Below, piece after piece: positions 7,801 to 17,201 of a DNA stretch of 60,158 nucleotides (the stretch's first letter is position 1; each line of letters begins with the position of its first letter). The notes beneath the pieces are model-generated. The model was not told where the DNA came from. It saw only the letters and a list, made by a program, of their open reading frames with translations, and did not search any database. Location: positions 1 to 60,158 of the forward strand of contig NZ_FNFE01000011.1 of the NCBI RefSeq assembly GCF_900100335.1, in the 5' to 3' direction. This DNA is from Natronorubrum texcoconense. Its GTDB lineage: Archaea > Halobacteriota > Halobacteria > Halobacteriales > Natrialbaceae. Position numbers and translations under genes: made by a program.

Positions 7801-8106
7801 ATGAAACGCTCGTTCGAACTATCAGAATATGCGGGCCGGCCATACCATCTCGTGATACGGGGCGAACCCGATCTTACAGACCCCGACGAGTTCGCAGTGA
7901 CGGTCTACTACAACGATCCTGAACGGGGGTCGTCGATACCCGTCGCCCGGATCGATACCGACCACGGCCAATCGCACTTGGACAAACTCTTTCTCGAGGA
8001 CGCGCCGAAAGAGTGGATGGACATCGATCTTTGGGACGCGGTCGATTACCTCATTGATCACCATCCCGAGTATGCCCGCAAGCATCGTGATCTAACAGAG
8101 CGGTAG
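7801..8106 (+). CDS. DUF7718-like small acidic protein
   Basis: 101 residues starting MKRSFELSEYAGRPYHLVIR. Conserved-looking features are the beta-rich middle (FAVTVYYNDP), VARIDTDHGQSHLDKLFLED and the helical LWDAVDYLIDHHPEYARKHR end. The pattern matches a small haloarchaeal protein family (DUF7718, from memory) that recurs beside HVO_A0114-type HTH genes. Molecular role unknown; a toxin-antitoxin link is a guess from neighbourhood only. Confidence 0.6.
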   Translation: MKRSFELSEYAGRPYHLVIRGEPDLTDPDEFAVTVYYNDPERGSSIPVARIDTDHGQSHLDKLFLEDAPKEWMDIDLWDAVDYLIDHHPEYARKHRDLTER

Positions 8107-8143
8107 CGGCGGCACGTTCCTAACCCATTTCGGTACTTATGCA

Positions 8144-8311
8144 TCGTTCTTGAGTACGACCCATCGGCCGTCGGCAGCGTCGTTGAACACGATGAGCTGT
8201 TCGTCTTGTATCGCAACCCTGAGGTCAGCGTAGCCGCCGACGTGACAGACCTAATCATGACGAACACGGGTGACGAACTGCATCTTGAGGAAAAACAGGT
8301 ACTCAGGACAG
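8144..8311 (-). pseudogene. Possible decayed small ORF
   Basis: On the minus strand the frame ending near 8144 reads AIQDEQLIVFNDAADGRW and VVLKNDA, which looks protein-like, but an in-frame stop lies about 37 codons upstream. A short MQFVTRVRHD piece precedes that stop in the same frame. This may be the remains of a small gene between the toxin-like gene and the sulfatase-like gene. Weak evidence. Confidence 0.2.
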
Positions 8312-9553
8312 TTATCGATATCCAAGGTCTGCGAGTAGTTCCTTTATCTCTAGTTGGTCGACTTGCATCAACTCGTCGTCGGGCATTTTAGCCTGAAGTG
8401 CTTGAATCTCCTCGTCAGCATTTTCAAGCGGTGACAGCTCGTTAGGGTCTGACTCCAAATCATATACTTCTGGCTCCCAGTCACAATTTGGATATTCGAT
8501 GTATTTCATTCTATTACTACGGATTCCACGCTTCCAATTCTGTTCGCCTTTCAACGAGGTACCACAGGCCCGAATGTAGGCATCCCTATCGCTAATACTA
8601 TCTGGCGGGTGAAGAGACTCTCCGTCAATCTGGCCGCTCATTTCGAAATCAATATCGAGAAGATCCAAAATAGTCGGGAAGATATCGACTTGGCGGACTT
8701 GCTCCGAAACGCTGGCCGATTGTATGTCGGGATGGGAAATGAGGAACGGAACGTTAGCTGCGAAATCGCTAATGTTCTCCCCATGACCACTCTCGAAATA
8801 CCGATCAGGAATTGGCGATTCAGAGACATACTCGACTAATCGGTTAACTTTCCGCTCAAATGCTCGTGTATCGATCCCTCTTTTGTATTGTAACCGAACG
8901 CGGAAAATACGGCGCAATGCGTGTTGTAAGAATGACTGTCGGTATGTGATACTTTCTCCATGATCGCCATGTAAAACGATGAGTGTGTCATCGGGGATAT
9001 GATCTACAACCCTCTCGAGTTGGCGATCGAGCGCAGATAGTGCTCGAGCATAGGGATACTCTCCGTATTCGGCGGAATCATACTCATCTGGAACGTGAAC
9101 TGGTTCGTGTGTTTCCCAGAGATGCATGAATAGGAAAAACGGTTCTCTCAACGTTTCGATCTGTTCGAGTGCAGTGCTCCCCCACTCACCGTTTAGATAA
9201 TTTCTCCGGTCTCGGTACCAGTACTCATCGAACCCTCTTGCAAGCTGAGTCTCTTCCACTAAGGGTCCAGTCGGCATTGCATAGGTAGAGTACCCCTCAG
9301 ACTGCAACACTTCACCCAACGTCTTGATATCCTCATTTAAACTGACACCATCGTGTGTGTTGACACCATTTTTCTCTGAATAACAACCGGTTAGAATACT
9401 CGCAATGCAGGGTGTTGTTGTCGTTGTGGTCGAAAACATATTCTCAAAATAGATACTATCATCGACTAATTCGTCTATGAAGGGCGTGTCCGACATATCG
9501 GATGTGACAAAATCCTCTCTGAGACAGTCCACACAGATGAATAATATGTTCAT
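8312..9553 (-). CDS. Sulfatase/alkaline-phosphatase-superfamily protein with Thr nucleophile
   Basis: 413 residues starting MNILFICVDCLREDF, where the Asp residues fit the metal site. The active-site segment aligns as TTPCI-ASILTG (46-56) where sulfatases have C/S-x-P-x-R-xxLLTG. Thr46 thus stands at the nucleophile, as in phosphotransferases of this fold, and the Arg is replaced by Ile. FMHLWETHEPVHVP, HGDHGES and a GHGENISD-type segment supply other metal ligands. It may modify cell-surface glycans or lipids rather than hydrolyse sulfate esters. It is AT-richer than its neighbours and looks horizontally acquired. Confidence 0.85.
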   Translation of the reverse strand: MNILFICVDCLREDFVTSDMSDTPFIDELVDDSIYFENMFSTTTTTTPCIASILTGCYSEKNGVNTHDGVSLNEDIKTLGEVLQSEGYSTYAMPTGPLVEETQLARGFDEYWYRDRRNYLNGEWGSTALEQIETLREPFFLFMHLWETHEPVHVPDEYDSAEYGEYPYARALSALDRQLERVVDHIPDDTLIVLHGDHGESITYRQSFLQHALRRIFRVRLQYKRGIDTRAFERKVNRLVEYVSESPIPDRYFESGHGENISDFAANVPFLISHPDIQSASVSEQVRQVDIFPTILDLLDIDFEMSGQIDGESLHPPDSISDRDAYIRACGTSLKGEQNWKRGIRSNRMKYIEYPNCDWEPEVYDLESDPNELSPLENADEEIQALQAKMPDDELMQVDQLEIKELLADLGYR

Positions 9554-9606
9554 GAGTTTTTTCTAAGCTGTTATTGGTAAATAGCTTGCGAGTCTATGTG
9601 TGGACA

Positions 9607-10274
9607 TTAAAACAGCAGTATGACACTCGCTACAGTCTGCCCCCACGTTTTACAGCGATATTGAACAACCAATAGTTTTAGACGATGGATAGGGTAATCA
9701 CTACCGAACCCCGCCCGGCCAAGGACACGCGGACTCTTACTCCCATAGGAGATATCAGGGAAGATACCTTTTTTGCCACACTCTCGACCCAAGTCTCGGA
9801 GATCGGAATGGTCGTGACAGTTTCCGTTTTCTGCAACACTGTCTCGGTATTCCATCCACTGCGGATGCCGAACCAAAAATACGACTGGGATGCGGTCTAT
9901 GCCCTGAATCTTTGCGATTGAAAGTCGATGTAACCCGTCAACATGGAGGAGTTCACCGTCGCGACCGACGTTGATAGCAACTTCATCTAACGTATCGAGA
10001 AAGAGACCGGATTGCGGCGGTGACTGCCGATCTACCAGCTCGTATTGCGGTTGGTACCCATCAGATTCGATTCTCTTATAGAGGTGACCGATCTGTTCAA
10101 CCCGGTCGAGCACTTCCTGGCGACTGCTGCGTAGAACTTCGGGGCGAGCCTCCAGTACAGTCGTGGCGATATCGATAACCCTCGAGTAGTTGCATAGTCG
10201 AATACACCCCTTATGAAAGATAGAGGCCCCCTTTTCTTCCATTCCCTGCGGGCCGTTTTCAGAGTAGATCCCAT
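9607..10274 (-). pseudogene. ParB/sulfiredoxin-like domain gene, frameshifted
   Basis: One frame from 10274 encodes a natural-looking N-terminus (TARREWKKRGPLSFIRGVFD, ISPRLYWRLAP). It loses sense near 10120, where another frame picks up EVLDRVEQIGHLYKRI and then DGELLHVDGLHRLSIAKIQG-IDRIPVVFLVRHPQWMEYRD, the ParB N-terminal/Srx fold signature. After that the sequence again becomes unconvincing. The gene probably carries one or two frameshifts. Intact relatives accompany sulfatase and glycosylation genes in haloarchaea, which fits its position behind the sulfatase-like gene. Confidence 0.6.
9714..9729. repeat. 16-base direct repeat, copy 1
   Basis: CCCGGCCAAGGACACG here and at 10372-10387. 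Both are followed by a similar ...CTTACTC stretch. The copies bracket most of the frameshifted ParB-like gene and could mark a recombination endpoint. Confidence 0.6.
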
Positions 10275-10371
10275 CTATTGCCCAGTATCATCTACCACTA
10301 TTTATCCTGTTTTGTAGGAAGCCACCGAATCCGTTTTCACCAAGGCGAGCGTAGCCACTTACGAGGCCCGT

Positions 10372-10387
10372 CCCGGCCAAGGACACG
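10372..10387. repeat. 16-base direct repeat, copy 2
   Basis: Second copy of CCCGGCCAAGGACACG. It lies just after the stop of the 64-residue gene at 10396-10590, read on that gene's strand. Confidence 0.6.
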
Positions 10388-10395
10388 GGCTCGGC

Positions 10396-10590
10396 TTACT
10401 CTCGCTTTTCGTCGGCGTCAGACGAGGTCTCGAGTGCGTCGTGTATCGCGTTTCGAATGCGCTCCGGGTCGTCGAGTGCGTGTGGATACTGTTCCTCGAG
10501 CGCCTGGAACGTTCGGCGTTTGAGCGTCACGTTCTTCGATTCGGTCTCGTCAAGCGACTCGTCATCACCGCCGACGGGCTCGTCGCCCAT
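10396..10590 (-). CDS. 64-residue protein, probable ribbon-helix-helix
   Basis: An acidic head, then SKNVTLKRRTFQALEEQYPH, then a helical DDPERIRNAIHDALETSS end. A short beta strand with alternating hydrophobics followed by two helices is the RHH DNA-binding plan. It is divergent from the large structural operon, so it is a candidate regulator of the 291-base region between them (inference). Confidence 0.6.
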   Translation of the reverse strand: MGDEPVGGDDESLDETESKNVTLKRRTFQALEEQYPHALDDPERIRNAIHDALETSSDADEKRE

Positions 10591-10881
10591 GCCCGAACAC
10601 TCTCGCGGGCGGACTGTTAATCTACGCCTTCCGGTTCACGTGACTGAATGCACCTAAATACATTCTAAAGTGGATGAAACAGTTGTTAGCGGTACCTTAA
10701 TGGTGCTTGGAGTGTTTGTATATAGTAACTAGCTCATCGCAGCGGCGTCCCTCGGGACAGTCCCCCGCGACTTACAACATACTCGGGTTGAAAGGCTCGA
10801 GTTCCTGGGTACGCGGAACGCCTTCGGCGGCCGATCTGCGTGGGTGGATTGCGGACGAGAGTATCTCCAAATTCTCAGACC
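10591..10881. promoter_or_regulatory. Divergent regulatory region before the structural operon
   Basis: No gene seen. AT-rich elements include CCTAAATACATTCT (about 10654-10667) and TGTATATAGTAAC (about 10717-10729), either of which could be a TATA box for the rightward operon. A GTG at 10840 would extend the first gene by 14 residues of low-quality sequence, so 10882 is preferred. Confidence 0.4.
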
Positions 10882-11478
10882 ATGAGTCAAACACAACAGC
10901 ACCTCGAGCAACAGCGACGCGAAGCGAGTAGCGACTCGCCATTCCGTCGCGACAATCACTGGGGTACCGACGTCGACGGCACCGAGGAGACGACTGGACA
11001 CGACCCGGAGGAGTTCCACTACAAAAGGGAACGCTGCGAGTACGTGATAACTGGATTTTGGAAAGAGACGGCCGAACGGCTCCTGTGCCCGGTCGCCTTT
11101 CACGAGCCCGGTGAGTACGATCTTCATGACGAACCGTGCGAGGTCGAAGTCAGCGACCCGGAGGCGTACATTCCGAAACAAGCGCCCGAGTGGCACTCAG
11201 ACGGCGAGTACGGTGCAATGAGCCATCGCGTGCGGATCAACGAGGAACACGGGAATCTAACTGGTCCGTACGTCCCCGACCGGAAATATGAGAATTTCAT
11301 GCCTGGCGTCGAGGACTTACTCTCACACTGGTACACCGAGCTGGACTTGTCGAAACGGAACATCGACACCCTTCGTGAAACGGCCGATCGAAGGAAACGC
11401 GACGGCGACGGCCGCGACGTGGATATCGTGGCGGAACTGATGCAAGACGCTTGGCGAATGGCGAAAACTGGCGAGTAA
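10882..11478 (+). CDS. First gene of the structural operon; soluble 198-residue protein
   Basis: MSQTQQHLEQQRREASSDSP, then a conserved-looking core with HYKRERCEYVITGFWKETAE and a Cys-containing beta region, ending in a charged helix (AELMQDAWRMAKTGE). No signal peptide or membrane span, so it is probably cytoplasmic. It lies 9 bases before the next gene. Function not recognised. Confidence 0.7.
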   Translation: MSQTQQHLEQQRREASSDSPFRRDNHWGTDVDGTEETTGHDPEEFHYKRERCEYVITGFWKETAERLLCPVAFHEPGEYDLHDEPCEVEVSDPEAYIPKQAPEWHSDGEYGAMSHRVRINEEHGNLTGPYVPDRKYENFMPGVEDLLSHWYTELDLSKRNIDTLRETADRRKRDGDGRDVDIVAELMQDAWRMAKTGE

Positions 11479-11487
11479 CTGATTTCA

Positions 11488-14400
11488 ATGACACGCAGAA
11501 AACACACCTCGAGCAACAGCGACCGCTCGATCTCCGACCACCTCCGACGCGCAGTTCCAACGCCAACACGAACGCAGGCGATCGCCATCACCTTCGCGTT
11601 CCTGATGCTCGCTTCGATCGCCTTCGTGCCGATGCTCGGCGGGTTCGATGATGGAACTGCGCAGGCGGACGAATTCCACAGCCAACAACTGACCGCTGAC
11701 TCACAACCACAACTGGCAACGACTACGACCGACGACTCTGATGATGATTCGGCCTACTTCGACAATTTCGGAGATGGAACGGCTCCAAATTGGGATACTG
11801 ACCAAGATGAGGTCAGCGTCGAAGAGGGCGGATTTTACAATGACTACATGCTGGCCGTTGACAGCGGCCTTAGCGAGGGCGTACTTTGGGAGGGCGGCCC
11901 AACCCTCGATAGCAGCAGTAATTTCGAAATCACTGGGACATACCTCTCTGATTCTGGTGGCGGTAGTGAGACGACCCGACTTGGCCTTCGGGATGATGAC
12001 GAAGATTTGCAGGTGAATCTGGTCCAGGATCACGGAGATGATGCGACCTATCTGCGAAATATCGATGACAACGACGCAGTTGACGAGGTAAAAATCGCAG
12101 ACGAAAGCTTCGACAACACATGGGTTGATTTCCGGTATGAGTCCACGGGTGGGGAAGTTAGGGCGAAAGTCTGGGAGTCTGGCACATCTGAGCCAACCGA
12201 ATGGGAAGGTGAGATGGACGCTTTCGAAATCGAAAGTGAGTTTTACCTCTCTGCGGGTAGCAGCGGCGATGACCGGACGCTGAACTTGGACCAAGTCGAC
12301 GCTGGCGGCCACTCAGTCAGCGGTCAATTCGTCGACCAGAACGGAGAGCCAATCCCGAACGCGACGATTGAAGGGGTGGGCGTCAACTACGACGCGCTCA
12401 ACGAGACGGTCGACGACTTTGAAGCCGAAGCCGAAGAACTACTCGAGGAAGCCGAAAACGTCGAACTGCCTGAGGAGTGGCAGGAGTTCGAAGACGAGTT
12501 CGAGACTGGCGACGGGTTGTTCGACGCCGACGAGTTTACGGCTGACATCGACGGCACATACCCGCTTGTCAACCAACACGATGACTGGGGCGAAGGTAAC
12601 ACGAACATCTTTAGCTCCGAAGTCGGCGATCCGAGACTGCAACTCGACGCGGACCAAGACGTCATAATCAGCCTGTGGGCACTTGAGGACAACAACATAT
12701 TGCTCCCGCAAGGTCCTGTCAGCAACTCTCACACTGGCGGGATTACTGAGGGCGAAGTTGTTCTTGAGGAGTACTCGGCAGGCTCGGTGATGGAAAAAGA
12801 GACCATCGAGACTGAAAGCGAGTTCGTCGTTGAACGCGCACTCCGCTCCGACCAGGAAGTCCCGGCGATCCGAAAGGACCTCTCACCGGGCGTGTATGCG
12901 GTTTATCCGGAAGGTCAGCCAGAGAAACGGTACACGTTCACTGTCGGCGACGCCGAAGACCAGTGGAACGCCCTCGAGTCCGACCTCCGAGACGAGGCCG
13001 GCGAGCTGACCGATCATGCCCAACAAATTCGGGACAATCTCGACTCTGGTGTCTTCGAGCGCCGGACGACGACGACCGACGAAAACGGCGAGTTCGACCT
13101 GCGGATGCAGTCGGGCGTCGAACGAGCAACGGTCCAGGCCTACCGGGCGGACGGCCAGCAACTGACTGATATTACTGGCCCGTCGTTCGATGATCTTCGC
13201 GACGTCCGCGACCAGGGCTACAACGGTACATTCGTCGTCGGAACGCCACAACGAACCGATGTCCCCGAAGAGGACGTCCAGCTTCAGGGCTTCCGCACTG
13301 ACGAACTCCCACACATGGGCATCGACGCCCTCGAAGAGTGGCGGCAGTGGGCCGAAGAACAGCGGATGGACGAACGCCTCGATGAGATCCGCTCCGAGTA
13401 CGACAAACGCTTCGACGAAATGGAGCGTGGGACGCTCGAGGCCACGTACGAGGGTCACAAAGGAATAATCGAGATCAACCCGCGCGCGGAAGAACGTTAT
13501 CTCGAACGCAGCGACTTCGACGAGATCCAAGACGCCGACGACCTGGACAACGACGAGCTGGCCGAAGAAACCGGCCACATGCAGACGGCGATCACCGGTA
13601 TCGAGACAATCGGCGCACCGGATCTCGACGACCCGCTTGAAATCGACGGCGGCGAACTACTCGCCGAGTATCCAATCCCTGGCGGAATTGACGAAGACAC
13701 ACTCTCGCCGGAAATCCACTGGTCCGATGGCACGAGCGAGGAGATCGCAGACGAGTACTGGTCAATCGAATCGAGCGGCACGTTCGGAACCAGTAACACG
13801 CTCGTCATCGACGGCTTCCCGCTCGAGGACGACGACCCGGCGGCGTTCGACATCCGAATCATGGGTGGTGGCGAGGATTCGATCCTCGATGACCGGATTT
13901 CGGGCACGAACCCAGCGTTCCAGGGCGTCGTTCCCGACGTACGAAGCGTCGACCTAAACACGATGTCGCCCGGCGATAGTGACCGGGTCTCGATGACGTT
14001 CCGACCCGGCGACGGCGGCTTCGAGGGCGTCGAAGCGGTCGAAGTGTTCGACCCCGACGGCGAACAACTTGACGTCGACCTCCGTGACGACGAAGAGCGT
14101 GCGTCCTTCGAAACGAACGGCGAAGGCGAGCACTACGTCCGCGCACAGATCGAATCTGACACGGGCGAAGCGTTCACGAAGACGTTCTCGATTCGAGCAC
14201 TCGAGTCCGAACGAAGCGACTACCCAACAGTCAGAGCCGAGACCGGTACTGGTGACGAACTGTTCGCGATCGTCGGCGACGGTCTCCGCGACGCTGAAAT
14301 CAGCGTTGACGACGACCGAGTCGGCATCTCGGCGATCGTCCCATCGGGCGATACGCCGTCCCGACTCGACGTGAAAGCCGATCCGGCGATGGACCGCCAC

Positions 14401-14820
14401 ACAAACACGATCGATATCCGCGTGCTCGAGGGCAGCGACGAGCGCACGATCGACACGAGCGTCGAGACGGTGCTCCACTTCGACTCGCTCGACGAAGACG
14501 CGGCGATCTGGCGTGGCGGAACGGCGTGGTTCCGCGGCGAACCGATGGAAGTCGGTGAGACGAGCCGCTACGGTGAAGTGATCGAACGCGATAACGGCAA
14601 GGTCGTGATTCGTACGTTCACCGAGGGTGACGGTAGCCTCGAGATGTACGTCAACTCGGACCCATCGTGGGATGAAGGCCTGAAACACTCGGTCGCAACG
14701 TCGGTTCCGAGCATCAATTTCTATTTCCTGCCGTTCACCGCGGTCGGCGGGGCGATCGGTTCACTGGGCGTCACACTCGGGATGTTCGGTATCGTGGTGC
14801 GACGCCGCTGGTTCGCCTAA
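11488..14820 (+). CDS. Large surface protein, 1110 residues, anchored at both ends
   Basis: A basic N-terminus and one hydrophobic segment (about 31-50, ending near FDDGTAQA) act as signal or anchor. Residues about 85-270 look like a ConA/LamG-type beta domain (FDNFGDGTAPNW). SGQFVDQNGEPIPNATIEGV (about 279-298) opens a carboxypeptidase-regulatory-like Ig domain. A long acidic helical and beta region follows. The C-terminus has a hydrophobic span with VGGAIGSLGVTLGMFGIVV and ends RRRWFA. Cysteine is absent or nearly so. It is the likely spike or coat of whatever particle or apparatus the operon builds (inference). Confidence 0.85.
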   Translation: MTRRKHTSSNSDRSISDHLRRAVPTPTRTQAIAITFAFLMLASIAFVPMLGGFDDGTAQADEFHSQQLTADSQPQLATTTTDDSDDDSAYFDNFGDGTAPNWDTDQDEVSVEEGGFYNDYMLAVDSGLSEGVLWEGGPTLDSSSNFEITGTYLSDSGGGSETTRLGLRDDDEDLQVNLVQDHGDDATYLRNIDDNDAVDEVKIADESFDNTWVDFRYESTGGEVRAKVWESGTSEPTEWEGEMDAFEIESEFYLSAGSSGDDRTLNLDQVDAGGHSVSGQFVDQNGEPIPNATIEGVGVNYDALNETVDDFEAEAEELLEEAENVELPEEWQEFEDEFETGDGLFDADEFTADIDGTYPLVNQHDDWGEGNTNIFSSEVGDPRLQLDADQDVIISLWALEDNNILLPQGPVSNSHTGGITEGEVVLEEYSAGSVMEKETIETESEFVVERALRSDQEVPAIRKDLSPGVYAVYPEGQPEKRYTFTVGDAEDQWNALESDLRDEAGELTDHAQQIRDNLDSGVFERRTTTTDENGEFDLRMQSGVERATVQAYRADGQQLTDITGPSFDDLRDVRDQGYNGTFVVGTPQRTDVPEEDVQLQGFRTDELPHMGIDALEEWRQWAEEQRMDERLDEIRSEYDKRFDEMERGTLEATYEGHKGIIEINPRAEERYLERSDFDEIQDADDLDNDELAEETGHMQTAITGIETIGAPDLDDPLEIDGGELLAEYPIPGGIDEDTLSPEIHWSDGTSEEIADEYWSIESSGTFGTSNTLVIDGFPLEDDDPAAFDIRIMGGGEDSILDDRISGTNPAFQGVVPDVRSVDLNTMSPGDSDRVSMTFRPGDGGFEGVEAVEVFDPDGEQLDVDLRDDEERASFETNGEGEHYVRAQIESDTGEAFTKTFSIRALESERSDYPTVRAETGTGDELFAIVGDGLRDAEISVDDDRVGISAIVPSGDTPSRLDVKADPAMDRHTNTIDIRVLEGSDERTIDTSVETVLHFDSLDEDAAIWRGGTAWFRGEPMEVGETSRYGEVIERDNGKVVIRTFTEGDGSLEMYVNSDPSWDEGLKHSVATSVPSINFYFLPFTAVGGAIGSLGVTLGMFGIVVRRRWFA

Positions 14821-14829
14821 GGTGAAACA

Positions 14830-16332
14830 ATGACTACACGAAGACAATTCCTCACAGGACTCGGAGCAACGGCAGCCGTCGCGAGCGCGCCCGGCTTTAT
14901 CAACTTCTCACAACGACGGTTGGGGTCGAGCAACACACTCACTAATACGGTACTCGAGGCCGACCTCGAGACGTTCGGATCGGACGCCGACCCGTCGTTC
15001 CTGATTCACTACCAGGGCGACGACGAACGCGAGCAACTCGAGAGCTGGGTCGACAGTAATGCGGTCAAGAAACGCGAACTCGAGAACGTCAATCTGATGG
15101 CGATCTCGGCGTCGTGGGAAGACATCGGCCTGCAACAACGCGGCTACGGGCCGGCGTCGATCAACCAAATCTCGGGTGGCGTCCAAGAGAACGACTACGT
15201 TGATTATATCGACGCGAACATGAGCGTCGAAGTTCCCGAGCCGATCGACGAACTCGAGGGGAGTGACGCGTGGTCGTACGACTTCGGGTGGCGACGGACG
15301 GCCGCGCTGATGGTTCGGACTCGGTCGTGGAGCCCAACGCCGGACGGAATCGAAGGACTCGCGTTCGACGGCGACGCTCCCGAAGCAACCATTCCCGAGG
15401 CTCGTGACCTCGTGCGCGCGGACGATGACCTAATCGATAGCGTCGACACGTCGGAGCTGACGATCGCCGTGATCGACACGGGCGTCAACGACGGCTCGAC
15501 GTTCGGCGACCGAATCCTTCCCGAATCGACAGACTTCACGAGCGATTCTGATCCGACCGGCATCGACGCGGTTGCGGACGGCGACGGACACGGGACGTGG
15601 GTCGCGGCGTGTATGGCTGGATCGGATGGCTTCGCGCCCGACGCGGGCATTCTCGGACTGAAAGCACTCGGAGACGATGGCGGCGGGCAAACGAAAGACA
15701 TCGTCGCCGCGGTCGACAAAGCGATCGAAGAGGAGGCCGACATCGTCTGCCTCTCGCTTGGGTCGCCGCTCCCGTCACAAGCACTCGCGGATGCACTCGC
15801 GGACGCACGCGACGCGGGCGTGTTCTGTGTTGTCGCTGTGGGCAACGACCGATTCGTGACCGTGTTCACGAACAGCCCGGCTGATGCCGACGACGGCTTC
15901 GGCGTCAACGCGTCGAACGTCCCCGAAAGCGGCGACCGAGACGACACGAAACCCGCTTATTTCGGAAACACTGCGCCAGACCCCGACACCGGAAACGGCC
16001 CGGAGCTCGTGGCACCAGGGATGAACATCACTGCCGAACTCCCGAGTGGGCCGTCGACGCTCTCCGGAACGTCGATGGCGGCCCCGATGGTCGGCGGCGG
16101 AGCGGCACTGCTCCGGGCCAGCGAGGGCACGGACGTCGACGAGACGTGGGACCGGCTCACGGCGACCGGACACCCACTCGAGCACGCGGGCGAAACGGAA
16201 GCCGAGTTCGGACTGCTCGACGTCCAGGCGGCGATCGACGACGACGAACCGGACGACGACCGCGACGAGATCCGATCGGCCGAAGCCGAAGCTCGAGACG
16301 CGTTCAACGAAACGCTGTCGACAATTCTGTGA
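14830..16332 (+). CDS. Tat-exported subtilisin-like serine protease
   Basis: 500 residues. The Tat signal is TTRRQFLTGLGATAAVASAPG (RR at residues 4-5). The S8 catalytic triad is intact: Asp216 in AVIDTGVND, His254 in DGHGTWVA and Ser415 in LSGTSMAAPM. A propeptide-like region (about 40-190) precedes the catalytic domain and a short helical tail follows. It is a halolysin-like extracellular protease. Its position among structural genes suggests maturation of the neighbouring surface proteins, or opening of the recipient S-layer (inference). Ten bases separate it from the large surface gene. Confidence 0.95.
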   Translation: MTTRRQFLTGLGATAAVASAPGFINFSQRRLGSSNTLTNTVLEADLETFGSDADPSFLIHYQGDDEREQLESWVDSNAVKKRELENVNLMAISASWEDIGLQQRGYGPASINQISGGVQENDYVDYIDANMSVEVPEPIDELEGSDAWSYDFGWRRTAALMVRTRSWSPTPDGIEGLAFDGDAPEATIPEARDLVRADDDLIDSVDTSELTIAVIDTGVNDGSTFGDRILPESTDFTSDSDPTGIDAVADGDGHGTWVAACMAGSDGFAPDAGILGLKALGDDGGGQTKDIVAAVDKAIEEEADIVCLSLGSPLPSQALADALADARDAGVFCVVAVGNDRFVTVFTNSPADADDGFGVNASNVPESGDRDDTKPAYFGNTAPDPDTGNGPELVAPGMNITAELPSGPSTLSGTSMAAPMVGGGAALLRASEGTDVDETWDRLTATGHPLEHAGETEAEFGLLDVQAAIDDDEPDDDRDEIRSAEAEARDAFNETLSTIL

Positions 16333-16340
16333 GTCCCACC

Positions 16341-17195
16341 ATGCAACGCCGAGAGTTCCTCACGTCCGGCGCCGCGGCCTCAACGGTCGCGTTCTGGGGG
16401 CCGTTCTCGAGAAACGACGGCGAGGATGACGGCCTCGAGTACGACGACGGCGGTTATCCGATTCCCCCCGACCACATCACTGAGATCCGGGACGATCTTG
16501 ATGAACTGCGAGAGTTCCAACCGGAGTTCTACTATGGGCATATGAACTACCTCGAGCAGGAAGAAGCCCGATCGAAGGCTCGAGGGTTGTACGGCTGGAC
16601 GGCTGAAAGCGAGGATCACGATGTTACCGCCCACTACTACTGGTTTCGCCACCAGACCCAACAGTCGTTGCTCAACACGCTTTTCAATGTTGACGTTAGC
16701 TGGGGCGACGCTCACTATTTAGACCATGAGCCGACCATCGTGTTCCGAAGAGAGGACAAAACTGTCGACACGATCGTAACGACCGGCGGACACCACTACG
16801 CGCTGTACATCGACGGCGAGTGGGGTCCGATGAGTGAAGAGTACGTTTCGGGCCGCGAAACGCATGTCAATCTGATGGTGATCCGGCCGCACAACCACTA
16901 TATGGAGTCTCCCTCGAGTGCTGTGGGAGACGGGCAGTTTGTCGAAGACTTCCGCGGGACGTTCGGCTCCTTCCGTGACGTTCGCGAGGACTGGTATGAC
17001 GAGGGGATTGATGATGGCCGGTACAACAATACCGCAGATCGGGCGATAGAAGATCCATTCGTATTCTACGACGAGGAGCGCCATCACTGGTGGGATAGCG
17101 ATACGAACGACGCGTGGTTCGCTCGGAACGTCTGGATTCCACTCGGACTGAGCGAAGGCACGTCACGGAACCGGCTCAGATTCGAAGAGGACTAA
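16341..17195 (+). CDS. Tat-exported protein, paralogue A
   Basis: 284 residues from the ATG at 16341 with a Tat signal (QRREFLTSGAAASTVAFWG). The mature part includes HYYWFRHQTQQ, DHEPTIVFRRED, a DNWYD-like EDWYDEGIDDG, AIEDPFVFYDEE and HHWWDSDTNDAWFARNVWIP. The same order of motifs occurs in the next gene, so the two are tandem paralogues. Trp/Tyr/His-rich surface chemistry suggests a binding module. No known enzyme motif. Confidence 0.8.
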   Translation: MQRREFLTSGAAASTVAFWGPFSRNDGEDDGLEYDDGGYPIPPDHITEIRDDLDELREFQPEFYYGHMNYLEQEEARSKARGLYGWTAESEDHDVTAHYYWFRHQTQQSLLNTLFNVDVSWGDAHYLDHEPTIVFRREDKTVDTIVTTGGHHYALYIDGEWGPMSEEYVSGRETHVNLMVIRPHNHYMESPSSAVGDGQFVEDFRGTFGSFRDVREDWYDEGIDDGRYNNTADRAIEDPFVFYDEERHHWWDSDTNDAWFARNVWIPLGLSEGTSRNRLRFEED

Positions 17196-17201
17196 CAACC
17201 A

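Noticed and set aside
9607-10274. A plasmid-partition ParB
   Set aside because: The fold signature is shared with sulfiredoxin-like and glycosylation-linked proteins, it is far from parA, and the gene is frameshifted.
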